The translations under genes were made by a program, and so were the position numbers. A DNA stretch of 64,000 nucleotides from Microbacterium trichothecenolyticum (lineage in GTDB: Bacteria; Actinomycetota; Actinomycetes; Actinomycetales; Microbacteriaceae). Location of the stretch: the NCBI RefSeq assembly GCF_030818955.1, contig NZ_JAUTBF010000001.1:2480001-2544000 (forward strand), given 5' to 3'. Every line of letters begins with the position of its first letter. Position 1 is the stretch's first letter. Under the pieces are notes generated by a model, which worked only from the letters and a program-made list of their open reading frames with translations, did no database searches and had not been told where the DNA came from. This document shows, piece after piece, positions 43,969 to 52,588 of this stretch.

Positions 43969-44055
43969 GCCGCGCACAACCTCAGCGATGCGCGCAACCT
44001 CCGCCGGCATCCACCCCACCCGACTGAGCTTGCGCGCATCGCGGAAGATACGCAG
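43969..44055. repeat. 87-bp direct repeat, copy 2
   Basis: Second copy, 169 bp downstream of copy 1 in the same orientation. Two substitutions (A to G in the second CACAACC, G to A near the end) distinguish it. The high identity points to a recent duplication. Confidence 0.8.
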
Positions 44056-44124
44056 CCCCCACCCCGCGCAGCACGGACGACACGGCACGCTAGCCTGCCG
44101 TGAGACCCCGAGAGGACGGATGCC

Positions 44125-44559
44125 ATGGCCACCGGATTCAGTGACGAAGAGCGCGCGGCGATGAAGCAGCGGGCCGAGGAGCTCAAGGCCATGAAGGGCC
44201 TGAAAGGCCTGGCCAAGCTGCAGAAGGAGAACGAGGCCTGCCTCGAGGCGATCGAGAAGCTCGAGGGCACCGACCGCGCGATCGCGGAGCGCGTGCACGT
44301 GATCGTGCTCGAAGAGGCCCCGCACCTGAACCCGAAGACGTTCTACGGCTTCCCGGCCTACGCCAAAGACGGCAAGGTCGTCGTGTTCTATCAGCCGGCC
44401 TCGAAGTTCAAGACGCGGTACGGAACGGTGAGCTTCGACGAGACCGCGCAACTCGACGACGGACCGATGTGGCCGGTGTCGTTCGCGGTGCTCGAGGTGA
44501 CCCCCGAGGTCGAGCAGCGCATCCGCGAGCTCGTGCGCCGCGCAGCGCCGGCGGCCTGA
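44125..44559 (+). CDS. DUF1801 family protein (iron chaperone-like)
   Basis: 144 aa. A charged N-terminal helix (ERAAMKQRAEELKAMKGLKG) precedes the DUF1801 domain, seen as ERVHVIVLEEAPHLNPKTFY, GFPAYAKDGKVVVFYQPASK and TVSFDETAQLDDGPMWPVSF. The family resembles frataxin/YdhG-like folds, but most members are uncharacterised. ATG 44125 follows GAGAGGACGGATGCC. Transcribed alone. Confidence 0.82.
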   Translation: MATGFSDEERAAMKQRAEELKAMKGLKGLAKLQKENEACLEAIEKLEGTDRAIAERVHVIVLEEAPHLNPKTFYGFPAYAKDGKVVVFYQPASKFKTRYGTVSFDETAQLDDGPMWPVSFAVLEVTPEVEQRIRELVRRAAPAA

Positions 44560-44764
44560 AGCCGCTGCACGGCGACGCTGACGAGATCCATTCTCAACTG
44601 CGTCGACAGCCGCGCCACGCATTGACGGGACGCGTTGCGACGGGTTTGAGTGAGGCATCCGTCACGGCGTCGTGATCGCGAGATCGGCCGCCATGCCGGA
44701 GGGGTCCGTCGACCCCGTCCGCACGACACGATCAGGCCGGCAGGCCCGGCCAGGAAGGACGATG

Positions 44765-45982
44765 ATGTCCGGCAACAAGGCAGTGGCGTACAAAGAACCC
44801 GGAGTGGTCGAGGTCATCGACACTCCGTACCCCGAGTTCGAACTCAAAGACGGTCCGGGAGTCAATCCCGCCAACGTGGGCCGCAAGGTGCCGCATGGCG
44901 CGATCCTGCGCACGGTCTCGACCAACATCTGCGGCTCGGACCAGCACATGGTCCGCGGTCGCACGACCGCCCCGGCGGGACTCGTGCTCGGGCACGAGAT
45001 CACCGGCGAGGTCGTCGAGGTCGGACCCGACGTCGAGTTCGTCAAGGTCGGCGACATCGTGTCGGTGCCGTTCAACATCGCCTGCGGCCGGTGTCGCAAT
45101 TGCAAGGAGGGCAAGACGGGCATCTGCCTCAACGTGAACCCCGACCGCCCCGGCAGCGCCTACGGCTACGTCGACATGGGCGGATGGGTGGGCGGCCAGG
45201 CCGAATACGTGCTCGTGCCCTACGCCGACTGGAACCTGCTGGTCTTCCCCGACCGCGAGCAGGCGCTCGAGAAGATCCTCGACCTCACGATGCTGTCCGA
45301 CATCTTCCCGACGGGCTTCCACGGCGCCTACACCGCGGGCGTCCGCCCCGGGTCGACCGTCTACATCGCCGGCGCAGGTCCGGTCGGCATCGCCGCGGCC
45401 GTCGGCGCCCAGCTGCTCGGTGCCGCCGCGGTGCTGGTCGGCGACCTCAACCCCGAGCGTCTCGCGCAGGTGCGGGCGATCGGCTTCGAGAGCGTCGACG
45501 TGTCGAAGGGCGACCCGCGCGATCAGATCGAGCAGATCCTGGCGACGCCCGAAGTGGATGCCGCCGTCGACGCGGTCGGCTTCGAGGCACGTGGCCATGG
45601 AGCCGACGCCGGCCACGAGGCTCCCGCGACGGTGCTCAACTCGCTGTTCGACGTGACCGCGGCGGGCGGGGCCGTCGGCATCCCGGGTCTGTACGTGACC
45701 GGCGACCCGGGCGGCGTGGACGAGGCGGCGAAGATCGGCTCACTGTCGCTGCGCCTCGGTCTCGGGTGGGCGAAGTCGCTGTCGTTCACGACCGGTCAGT
45801 GCCCGGTGATGAAGTACAACCGACAGCTGATGATGGCGATCCTGCACGACAAGGTGCAGATCGCCAAGGCCGTGAACGCCACACCGATCAGCCTCGACGA
45901 CGCCCCGCGGGGGTACGCCGACTTCGACAAGGGCGCTCCGCGAAAGTACGTACTGAACCCGAACGACTACATCCGCACCTGA
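44765..45982 (+). CDS. fdhA: Glutathione-independent formaldehyde dehydrogenase (zinc alcohol dehydrogenase family)
   Basis: 405 aa. Catalytic zinc ligands Cys56 (STNICGSDQHMVRGR) and His77-Glu78 (GLVLGHEITGEVV); structural zinc cysteines 107, 110, 113 and 121 (IACGRCRNCKEGKTGIC). The Rossmann motif is VYIAGAGPVGIAAAVGAQLL. The long N-terminus and the GSAYGYVDMGGWVGGQAEYV segment match the FdhA/formaldehyde dismutase branch. It detoxifies formaldehyde with bound or free NAD. Two adjacent ATGs (44762, 44765) follow AGGAAGG; the second has the better spacing. A strong terminator follows. Confidence 0.92.
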   Translation: MSGNKAVAYKEPGVVEVIDTPYPEFELKDGPGVNPANVGRKVPHGAILRTVSTNICGSDQHMVRGRTTAPAGLVLGHEITGEVVEVGPDVEFVKVGDIVSVPFNIACGRCRNCKEGKTGICLNVNPDRPGSAYGYVDMGGWVGGQAEYVLVPYADWNLLVFPDREQALEKILDLTMLSDIFPTGFHGAYTAGVRPGSTVYIAGAGPVGIAAAVGAQLLGAAAVLVGDLNPERLAQVRAIGFESVDVSKGDPRDQIEQILATPEVDAAVDAVGFEARGHGADAGHEAPATVLNSLFDVTAAGGAVGIPGLYVTGDPGGVDEAAKIGSLSLRLGLGWAKSLSFTTGQCPVMKYNRQLMMAILHDKVQIAKAVNATPISLDDAPRGYADFDKGAPRKYVLNPNDYIRT

Positions 45983-45991
45983 CTCGAGGCG

Positions 45992-46029
45992 GAGGGGATG
46001 CCGCGGCCTCGACGCCGCGGCATCCCCTC
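45992..46029. terminator. 15-bp stem hairpin after fdhA
   Basis: GAGGGGATGCCGCGG at 45992-46006 pairs perfectly with CCGCGGCATCCCCTC at 46015-46029 across an eight-base loop. It lies between the convergent stops of fdhA and the SRPBCC gene, so it can end transcription from both sides. The GGATGCC heptamer forms part of the stem. Confidence 0.85.
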
Positions 46030-46032
46030 GCC

Positions 46033-47010
46033 TCACGCCAGAACGACGCGCTCCATCCGCTGGAAGCTCTGCTCCATGCCCTCGACCATGCCCGTGGCGA
46101 GCACGGCGTCGCGGGTGGCGGCATCGGGGTACTCGATGACGAGGGTGACCAGGGTCGCGCCGTCCTCCTCGTAGAACGACAGGTCGTTCGTCGCCGAGGG
46201 GTACTCGGTGCCGGTCATGTGCTCGGTCTGCACGATGCGGCGCGGCTCGTCGATCAGCAGCGTCTCGCCGTCGAAGCCGAAGCCCTCGCCCTCGGTGCCC
46301 GGCTCGGGCTCCCACGCGATGCGATACGTGCCGCCGACCGACACGTCGACCTCGCTCACCGTCATACGCCAGCCGTCCGGGCCGAGCATCCACTGCCGCA
46401 TGAGGGCGGGCTCGGTGTGCGCACGCCAGACCAGCTCGCGGGGACCGTCGATGAGCCGCGTGATGCGCACGTGCTGGTCGCTCAGCACCTCGAGCTGCGT
46501 GCCCCTGCCCTGCGCGAACTCCCGGAGGCCCTGCAGCACGGCGTCGAGCTGGTTCATCGCGAGGGTGGAGCCCTCGACGGCGCCCATGGCCACGACCTGT
46601 TCGAGGGCCTCGGCCGAGGCGAAGTGACTGACGTTGGTCAAACGAGACCCCTCGGGCGTGGCCTCGAACGAGAAGACCATGCGCATCGACGGCATCCCGT
46701 CGAGGGGTTCGCCGTCGTCGTCGGCGAACGAGTCGATCACCTCGAACCCGCGCGGCTCGTCGATCGCGGTGAACTCCCACGCGCCGCCGGCGCGCTGACC
46801 CTGCGGCGAGGTCATGTGGTACTTCGCGTGTCCGCCGACCCGGAAATCGAATGCGTCGAACGTCGCCGGCCAGCCCGGAGGGCCCCAGAACCGCTCGAAC
46901 TGTCGCGGGTCGGTGAACACCACCCACAGCCGCTCGGGCCCGACCGGGAAGTCGGCGACCAGGGTCAGGGTGAGCGCTTCGGCGTCGCTCTCGACGGATG
47001 TGACGGGCAT
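46033..47010 (-). CDS. Tandem SRPBCC (AHSA1/START-like) domain protein
   Basis: 325 aa with two AHSA1-type domains: one opening LVADFPVGPERLWVVFTDPR (about 15-150) and a second opening ITRLIDGPRELVWRAHTEPA (about 180-320). Each ends with a long helix that includes AVEGSTLAMNQLDAVLQGLR or GMVEGMEQSFQRMERVVL. SRPBCC folds bind hydrophobic ligands; many are encoded beside ArsR regulators, as here. It is transcribed from the same strand just after the ArsR gene, 19 bases apart. Function is otherwise unknown. Confidence 0.85.
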   Translation of the reverse strand: MPVTSVESDAEALTLTLVADFPVGPERLWVVFTDPRQFERFWGPPGWPATFDAFDFRVGGHAKYHMTSPQGQRAGGAWEFTAIDEPRGFEVIDSFADDDGEPLDGMPSMRMVFSFEATPEGSRLTNVSHFASAEALEQVVAMGAVEGSTLAMNQLDAVLQGLREFAQGRGTQLEVLSDQHVRITRLIDGPRELVWRAHTEPALMRQWMLGPDGWRMTVSEVDVSVGGTYRIAWEPEPGTEGEGFGFDGETLLIDEPRRIVQTEHMTGTEYPSATNDLSFYEEDGATLVTLVIEYPDAATRDAVLATGMVEGMEQSFQRMERVVLA

Positions 47011-47029
47011 GGAGGACTCCTTCGTCGGT

Positions 47030-47404
47030 TCAGTGCGCGGGGGGTTCGGTGGGTGGGACGGATGCCGGAGACTCGGCGTCTCCGAGCAGCAGCGCGTCGA
47101 GCCGGTCGATGCGCCCGCGCCAGAGGTATTCGTATGAGCGCAGCAGCTCTTGAGCGCGGGCGAGGGTGGCGGGGTCGGCCTTCACGAGTCGGGCCCTCCC
47201 CTCGGCGCGCTTGATGACGAGCCGCGCCTCGGCGAGCACCGCGATGTGCTTCGACACGGCGGCGAACGACATCGTGTAGGCCGCAGCGAGCTGCGTGACC
47301 GACTGCTCGGCGACGAGCGTGCGCCGCACGATGTCGCGTCGCGTCGCATCGGCCAGCGCGTGGAACACGCGGTCGATGTCGGCGTCCGTATATCGTTCAA
47401 CCAT
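47030..47404 (-). CDS. ArsR family transcriptional regulator
   Basis: 124 aa winged-helix repressor. DRVFHALADATRRDIVRRTL opens the domain; QLAAAYTMSFAAVSKHIAVL is the recognition HTH. It lacks the CxC metal-binding motif of arsenic sensors, so it probably does not sense metals. The start ATG 47404 lies inside a 14-bp palindrome, giving simple autorepression. It forms a unit with the SRPBCC gene downstream. Confidence 0.88.
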   Translation of the reverse strand: MVERYTDADIDRVFHALADATRRDIVRRTLVAEQSVTQLAAAYTMSFAAVSKHIAVLAEARLVIKRAEGRARLVKADPATLARAQELLRSYEYLWRGRIDRLDALLLGDAESPASVPPTEPPAH

Positions 47405-47411
47405 TTGGTTG
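47398..47411. promoter_or_regulatory. Palindrome CAACCATTTGGTTG over the ArsR start codon
   Basis: Arms CAACCA (47398-47403) and TGGTTG (47406-47411) are perfect complements with a two-base centre. The arsR ATG lies within the left arm region. This is a likely operator for the ArsR dimer. Confidence 0.65.
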
Positions 47412-47415
47412 CAAA

Positions 47416-47580
47416 TTAGCGCTCCCCGCGTGCGCGGTAACCCGTCGTGTCGAAGCCCCACAGGCGCAGAGAGCCGCCCGGGTACACCTCGAACAACCGC
47501 CCCTCGGCGGCGCGGTCGACCGGGAAGCCGGCCTCGGACACCGGCGCCCCCGCGGCGAGGTCGATCCCGATGGTCCTCAC
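47416..47580 (-). pseudogene. DUF429 protein remnant with internal deletion
   Basis: 54-codon frame. The first 10 residues (VRTIGIDLAAG) match the start of DUF429 RNase H-like proteins, and RLFEVYPGGSLRLWGFDTTG matches a motif normally more than 100 residues further on, followed by an early stop. The middle of the protein is missing, so this is a decayed copy. It lies directly upstream of arsR on the same strand. Confidence 0.55.
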
Positions 47581-47669
47581 CGACACGAGCCTAGGCGCGT
47601 GGGCACTCCACGGGCGCGGGATCGCCGCAACCGGTCGCCCGGCCGCGGCGGAGATGCAAGGATCGGCAC

Positions 47670-48044
47670 ATGGTGGCAGACGACGACCTTCCCGACTCGC
47701 TGGAGCCCGCCCTCGGCATCCCGCCGCGCCCCGAGCCGCCGGCACCCCCGGCCCCGAAGGGCGACCTGCGTGCCGTGTCGGTGATCGCGATCGCGACGGG
47801 CGTCGTCGTGGTCGCCTGGTACCTGTTCCTCGTGACGGTGAGCGTCATCACCGACATCGACGGTCTGCGATGGGTACAGGTCGGCATGTGGGTGCTCGCC
47901 GTCGTGTCGTTCGTGTGCGGCATCCTGTGCCTGAACGCCCGCATGGCGCGCGAGCTGGCCGCGGCGGGCTTCATCGCGGGCGTCGCCGCGCTGCTGCTGT
48001 CGATCTCGATCGGGCTGGCCACCGCTGCCGACCTCTTCGGCTGA
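47670..48044 (+). CDS. Small membrane protein of unknown function
   Basis: 124 aa. A Pro-rich cytoplasmic start (PPRPEPPAPPAPKGDLR) is followed by three membrane segments near 36-60, 68-88 and 96-118. No family recognised. ATG 47670 follows AAGGATCGGCAC. It converges with the lipoprotein gene, 19 bases between stops. Confidence 0.7.
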   Translation: MVADDDLPDSLEPALGIPPRPEPPAPPAPKGDLRAVSVIAIATGVVVVAWYLFLVTVSVITDIDGLRWVQVGMWVLAVVSFVCGILCLNARMARELAAAGFIAGVAALLLSISIGLATAADLFG

Positions 48045-48063
48045 ACCGCCCCCGCGACCGTCG

Positions 48064-48573
48064 TCAGCGGGCGTCGCACTCCTGGCTCAGCTCGGTGAGC
48101 ATCCAGGCGCCGGTCGAGTGATCGAGATGCACGGTGCGGCAGTCGCCGCTCGCAGAGGTCACCTCGAGCACGGCCGTGTCAGCCTGCTCCGAAGCGACCT
48201 CGACCTCGACGTCCGCGCCCATTCCCGCGGCGGCATACAGCGCGGACGCCTGGCGGATCAGCGCCGCGCAATCGGCGATGCCGACGCCGGTCGCGGCGGA
48301 GTACTCGGCGCGCATCCGCTCCTGCAACGCGGGGGCGAGGGCGTCGCACGCCGCCACCGTGTCAGCCGCGCGCACGGCGGTCCACCACGCACGGAAGGCG
48401 TCGATCGGGCCGGAATCGGGCGCGGGGGTGGTCGTGGCGGCGGGGCTGTCGTGCGGCGTGAGCGTCGTCTCGGCGTCGGTGGGAGCTTCGGGTGCCGCCT
48501 CGCCGGTGCAGGCGGACAGGATCACGCCGACGCCGACGAGCGCGGCGAAGAACAGCGGACGGGGGGATCGCAT
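48064..48573 (-). CDS. Putative secreted lipoprotein
   Basis: 169 aa. Signal sequence with lipobox GVILSAC, so lipid-modified Cys near residue 22, then a Thr/Pro/Glu-rich linker. The mature domain carries AFRAWWTAVRAADTVAACDA, GIADCAALIRQASAL and SASGDCRTVHLDHSTGAWML, with four cysteines. Reminiscent of small DUF4878/lumazine-like lipoproteins, but not assignable. ATG 48573 is used; one three codons upstream (48582) is also possible. Confidence 0.75.
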   Translation of the reverse strand: MRSPRPLFFAALVGVGVILSACTGEAAPEAPTDAETTLTPHDSPAATTTPAPDSGPIDAFRAWWTAVRAADTVAACDALAPALQERMRAEYSAATGVGIADCAALIRQASALYAAAGMGADVEVEVASEQADTAVLEVTSASGDCRTVHLDHSTGAWMLTELSQECDAR

Positions 48574-48674
48574 GCCCTCCATTCTCATCGACCGTGGCGG
48601 CGACGGCCACACGCCCGACGTCGATGGGCCGCGGCGAGCGGAATAGCGGTGCCCGCGGGACGGTTTGACCTCGC

Positions 48675-49559
48675 ATGACTGCGGAGCCCGCTCTGGACCG
48701 AGCCCTCTCGACGTTCGATGTACGGCCCGGTCGCGCCGTCCAGCGCGCGCTCGCCGCGCACGAACGTCTGAACCTGCCGCGGGGCGGCGCTGCGCTGGTG
48801 TACGTGCGAGCGGGCGAGATCAGCGGCCGCACCACCTCGCACGGTGCGTGCACGGTCGATGTCGCCAGCGGATCCGCGGCCATGACCGGTGAGCGCACCC
48901 TGCTGGCCGGCGATGCGCTCGTGAGCCTCGGATGCTACGGACTCGCCCTGGTGTCGCACTCCGGCGCCGAGCTGACCGTCGTTCCCCTGCAGGTGGCGCC
49001 TTCGCCCCAGACCCGCAGTCTGCCGCCGTTCGTGTTCGTCAGTGGCTTCTCCCGGGTGGAGCCCGCGGCGGCGGCACTGGCCGCGCACCTGGGTTCGGTC
49101 CCGCCGGGGTCGGTCGCCGATCGGCAGGGGGACGAGACGATCTGCAAGCTCATGGTCACGACGGTGCTGCTGTCGGCCCTGCGGGCCTGGGCGGCGGCCG
49201 ACGACGCCGCGTGGCCCCCGCGAACCGACGACCCCTTCCTCTCGCGCGTCGTCGCGGCGATCGCCGATGATCCCGGTCACGACTGGAGCATCGGCGAACT
49301 GGCCTCGATCGGCGCGATGTCGCGGTCGGTGTTCGCCGAACGCTTCCGACGCACGTTCGGCAGCTCCCCCGCCGCGTACGTGACCGCGGTGCGCATGGAG
49401 CGGGCGAAGGAGCTGCTGGAGGCCGGGACTCCGGTCGCGGAGCTGTCGAACATGCTCGGCTATGCGTCGGACGGGGGCTTCAGCCGCGCCTTCCGCCGCC
49501 ACACGGGCGTCGCCCCGTCCGCATGGCGGACGGGGCGTGGATCGACCCTGGTCGTCTGA
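48675..49559 (+). CDS. AraC family transcriptional regulator (cupin_6 type)
   Basis: 294 aa. N-terminal cupin-like sensor (residues 1-180) and C-terminal double HTH of AraC type: WSIGELASIGAMSRSVFAER then FRRTFGSSPAAYVTAVRMERA, and PVAELSNMLGYASDGGFSRA then FRRHTGVAPSAWR. This subgroup often controls a neighbouring transporter or oxidoreductase. It is convergent with the MFS gene and may regulate it. Confidence 0.9.
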   Translation: MTAEPALDRALSTFDVRPGRAVQRALAAHERLNLPRGGAALVYVRAGEISGRTTSHGACTVDVASGSAAMTGERTLLAGDALVSLGCYGLALVSHSGAELTVVPLQVAPSPQTRSLPPFVFVSGFSRVEPAAAALAAHLGSVPPGSVADRQGDETICKLMVTTVLLSALRAWAAADDAAWPPRTDDPFLSRVVAAIADDPGHDWSIGELASIGAMSRSVFAERFRRTFGSSPAAYVTAVRMERAKELLEAGTPVAELSNMLGYASDGGFSRAFRRHTGVAPSAWRTGRGSTLVV

Positions 49560-49577
49560 TGCCAGACGGGGCCGCCG

Positions 49578-50768
49578 TCACCGACGGAGGGAGGCCCCCC
49601 GCACCGAGACACCGAACAGCACGGCGCCGACCACGAGCAGCGCGATGCCGATGGCATCCACCGTCACCACGCCGGCGGCGTCGACGAGCAGCCCTCCGAC
49701 ACCCGCGGCGATCGTGATCGCCAACTGGAACCCCGTCACGACGAGGCCGCCGCCGGCCTCCAGACGATCGGGCATGCGGTGGCCCACCCAGGTGTTCACG
49801 ATGATCAACCACGACGAGAAGAAGAAGCCCCACACGGCGACGGCCGCCGCGACGACCGCCAGGGCCGACGGCAGCAGCACGATCGCCGCGATCGCGGCGG
49901 AGATGACGAGCGGGCCGACCACCGCGAGGCGTACGAACGCCCGGTCGACGATCACACCGACGACGACGTTGCCGACGAGACCGCCGACGCCGAACAGCGC
50001 GAGCAGCAGCACGATGGCGCCCGCCTCGACCCCGGGAATGCGCTCGAGCGCGAGACGCACGTACGTGTAGGCCAGGAAGTGACCGAGCACGACGAGCACG
50101 TGACCGACCATGCCGCCGCTCACCCCCGGCCGCCGGAGGGTGTCGATCAGGATCCGCAGGCTCGATGCCGAGGCCGCCGGCACCGGCGGGAGCACCACGC
50201 GCACGGCGACGCCGACCGAAGCGGTGACGACACCGATGAGCAGGAAGGCGATGCGCCAATCGAGGACCTCGCTGAGGGCGACGCCGATCGGAACGCCCGC
50301 GACGGTGGCCAGCGACAGCCCGGCCGAGGTGAACATCACCGCCCGTCCGATGCGCTCCGGGCTCGACAGACGTGCGGCGACCGTGATCGACATGGCCCAG
50401 AACGTGCTGATGGCGGCGCCGAGCAGGAACCGCGCCACGAGGATCGCGACGAGACCCGGAGCGGCGGCGACGACCAGACTCGATATCGCGGCGGCCGCCG
50501 CGGCACCGGTGAGCAGCGCGCGGCGATCGAGACGCGGCAGCAGCAGTCCGATGGTGGGGGCGAAGATCAGCCCCGCGAGCGCGGTGACGGTGACGGTCTG
50601 TCCGGCCTGACCCGGGGTGATCCCGAGCGAGGCCGCCATCTCGGTGAGCACGCCGTTCGGCAGGAACTCGGCGGTGACGAGCAGGAAGCTCAACAGCATC
50701 AGAACGATGAGGCCGCCGTACCGCATGGCGGGTGCGGCGGAGACGGGAACCGGTGCGGTGGTGGTCAT
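49578..50768 (-). CDS. MFS transporter, DHA1 drug-efflux type
   Basis: 396 aa, about 12 membrane helices. TAEFLPNGVLTEMAASLGIT in the first loop and GLLLPRLDRRALLTG (motif A region) place it with AraJ/CmlA-like exporters; RFLLGAAISTFWAMSITVAARL is motif B. Likely proton-driven efflux of small organics; substrate unknown. ATG 50768. Stops face those of the AraC gene, 18 bases apart. Confidence 0.88.
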   Translation of the reverse strand: MTTTAPVPVSAAPAMRYGGLIVLMLLSFLLVTAEFLPNGVLTEMAASLGITPGQAGQTVTVTALAGLIFAPTIGLLLPRLDRRALLTGAAAAAAISSLVVAAAPGLVAILVARFLLGAAISTFWAMSITVAARLSSPERIGRAVMFTSAGLSLATVAGVPIGVALSEVLDWRIAFLLIGVVTASVGVAVRVVLPPVPAASASSLRILIDTLRRPGVSGGMVGHVLVVLGHFLAYTYVRLALERIPGVEAGAIVLLLALFGVGGLVGNVVVGVIVDRAFVRLAVVGPLVISAAIAAIVLLPSALAVVAAAVAVWGFFFSSWLIIVNTWVGHRMPDRLEAGGGLVVTGFQLAITIAAGVGGLLVDAAGVVTVDAIGIALLVVGAVLFGVSVRGASLRR

Positions 50769-50855
50769 GTATCGATGGTGCCGTGTCGCCGCGAAGCGCA
50801 CCCGACCGTTCGTCCGTGGCATCGCACCGTTCGTCCGCGAGCCGGCGAGGGCGGG

Positions 50856-51221
50856 CTACTCAGCGGGCGAGGGCTCGGCGGCAGACGCGGACTCGAAATG
50901 ACCGAGCGACTTCTCTTGCAGGAACGCGCACAGCTCCGCGACGATCTGCAATTCGTGCGTCAGGGCGTTCAGCTCGAAGCTCGTCAGATCGAGCGTGTCG
51001 GCGGAGGGCTCGATGACGATGTGCCACGTGAGCTCGTCGCCCGCTTCGCGCGGTTCGATCCACACCGTGTTCGGGGCGTTTTCGAGCGGCATCACCACGA
51101 GACCCGTGTCGTGCCCGTCGTGGCCGTCTTGCACGACGACCCGCACCTCTTCGCCCGCGCCGCGGGCATCGATGAACTCGTCCACCCAGTGTTCGAGCGT
51201 CTGCTTGCTGCGAAAGGGCAT
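50856..51221 (-). CDS. Conserved-looking small acidic protein, unknown function
   Basis: 121 aa, acidic, no membrane helix. Opens MPFRSKQTLEHWVDEFIDAR and contains VRVVVQDGHDGHDTGLVVMP, PREAGDELTWHIVIEP and LNALTHELQIVAELCAFLQE. The alternation suggests a compact alpha/beta domain. I do not recognise the family. ATG 51221. Confidence 0.65.
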   Translation of the reverse strand: MPFRSKQTLEHWVDEFIDARGAGEEVRVVVQDGHDGHDTGLVVMPLENAPNTVWIEPREAGDELTWHIVIEPSADTLDLTSFELNALTHELQIVAELCAFLQEKSLGHFESASAAEPSPAE

Positions 51222-51322
51222 CGGCGGTCCTCGGCGTTCGGGTCGGCGCGGAGTGGGTGCGAGGAAAAATCATCGCACGTTTCGCGCCTCGGGCCGTGAA
51301 CGCCGGGGCGGAGCGGGCGACG

Positions 51323-51478
51323 TCAGTCCTGCACGACAGCGGAAGACGACAGGTGCACCGCCCGATGCGCCCGCCACACGAGCAGGAGCCCGACTCCCCA
51401 GAACGGCACCTGCACGAGCTCGGCCGCCCGGAACGCGGCGGGCGAGTACTCCTGCCCACCCGCCTGCAGGGTCAGCAC
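51323..51478 (-). pseudogene. 3' remnant of a membrane protein gene
   Basis: The last about 50 codons of a minus-strand gene, reading LTLQAGGQEYSPAAFRAAEL then VQVPFWGVGLLLVWRAHRAV with one membrane helix, before the stop at 51323. No start or upstream part exists; the neighbouring sequence switches directly to a lacZ fragment on the other strand. Confidence 0.45.
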
Positions 51479-51482
51479 GGCC

Positions 51483-52560
51483 CTGGCGCGTTCGCAATCG
51501 GCAGCACACGCTCGGGGTCGATCACCTCGAGCTGCGGTGGCGCGTCGAAGACGACGGCATCCCCGTGGCATCCGGTGCCCTCGACTTGCCGACACTGGCT
51601 CCGGGCGCCGAGGGCATCGTCGACCTGCCGGAGGTTGCGGATGCCACGACCGAGCGCTGGATGACCCTCGAGGTCGCGTGGCGCGAGGCTCCCGCGTGGG
51701 GCGCGGCGGGGCACGTCGTCTCGCGCGCGCAGGCGCAGCTGGCCGCTGCTCCTCCGCGACCGGTCCGCGCGACGACGAGCGGATGGCGCGGCAACGCTCT
51801 GGGCGACGCGGTGTTCGACCGCCGCGGCGGCCTCGTGCGCTGGCGCGACCTGGAGGTGTCGGGGCCGCTGCCGGAGCTGTGGCGCGCACCCACCGAGAAC
51901 GACCAGCTCGACGGGCAGGGCTCGTACGAGACGGCCGATCCGGCGCTGACGGACGGGCGCGGCGACGAGAGCACCCCGGCGTCATCGGTGCGGTGGTTCG
52001 AGCGCGGCCTCGACCGGCTGCAGCACCGCGTGCTGTCGGTGGAGCGCACCGAACAGGGGCTCGTGCAACGCGTGCGGTCGATGGCCGCCCACAGCGCGCA
52101 GGGCATCGAGACGACGTTCGCGTGGCGCCTCGACGGCGACGGCCTGCGGTTGCACACCGACATCCGTCCGTTCGGCCCGTGGGACTGCACGTGGCCGCGG
52201 GTCGGCGCGCGCATCGGTCTGCCCGGCGCCCTCGCCGAGGAGCATGCGCGATGGTTCGGTACGGGACCGGCCGAGTCGTACAGCGACAGCGCCGAAGCCG
52301 CGTACGTCGGCCGCTTCGAGGCCGCCGTCGACGAGCTCGGCGTCGCCTACGGCCGCCCGCAAGAGACCGGGCACCGCCCGGGTCTTCGCGCCCTCGACCT
52401 CGGTCCGCTGCACCTGCGCGCCGTCGCCTCGGGCTCGACCGGGCTCCCCGGCTTCCAGCTCGACCGCCACACCGCACAGGAACGCACCGGCGTCGCGCAC
52501 GCGCACGAGCTGGAGCCGGCGATGCGGCTGCGCCCCCGGGGTGAATACGTCGGTCGGTGA
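51483..52560 (+). pseudogene. lacZ: Beta-galactosidase (GH2) 3' remnant
   Basis: About 358 residues of the C-terminal part of a LacZ-type GH2 enzyme. Visible are NRQHTLGVDHLELRWRVEDD (domain 4 start), PELWRAPTENDQLDGQG (bgal small chain start), ARWFGTGPAESYSDSAEAAY and YGRPQETGHRPG. The N-terminal sugar-binding and TIM-barrel catalytic domains, about 650 residues, are missing, so it cannot be active. Codon bias is still intact, so loss is recent. It abuts a truncated gene on the opposite strand. Confidence 0.82.
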
Positions 52561-52566
52561 GGGTCA

Positions 52567-52588
52567 GCTAGCCAGAGTCCTGGCTAGC
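52567..52588. promoter_or_regulatory. Palindromic operator of the toxin-antitoxin pair
   Basis: GCTAGCCA (52567-52574) and TGGCTAGC (52581-52588) are perfect complements with a six-base spacer. The palindrome ends at the base before the first ATG of the antitoxin. Autoregulation by the antitoxin or the complex is typical. Confidence 0.75.

Larger units (their letters stand above)
43763..44124. other. Non-coding gap with an 87-bp direct repeat
   Basis: 362 bp between sufU and the DUF1801 gene. It holds two nearly identical 87-bp blocks and further short GCGCACAACCTC repeats, with no convincing reading frame on either strand. Apparent minus-strand frames here simply repeat the same peptide twice. 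Confidence 0.7.

Noticed and set aside
43800..44055. Minus-strand coding frames across the 87-bp repeats
   Set aside because: The predicted peptides just repeat the DNA duplication, with no start signals or codon bias.
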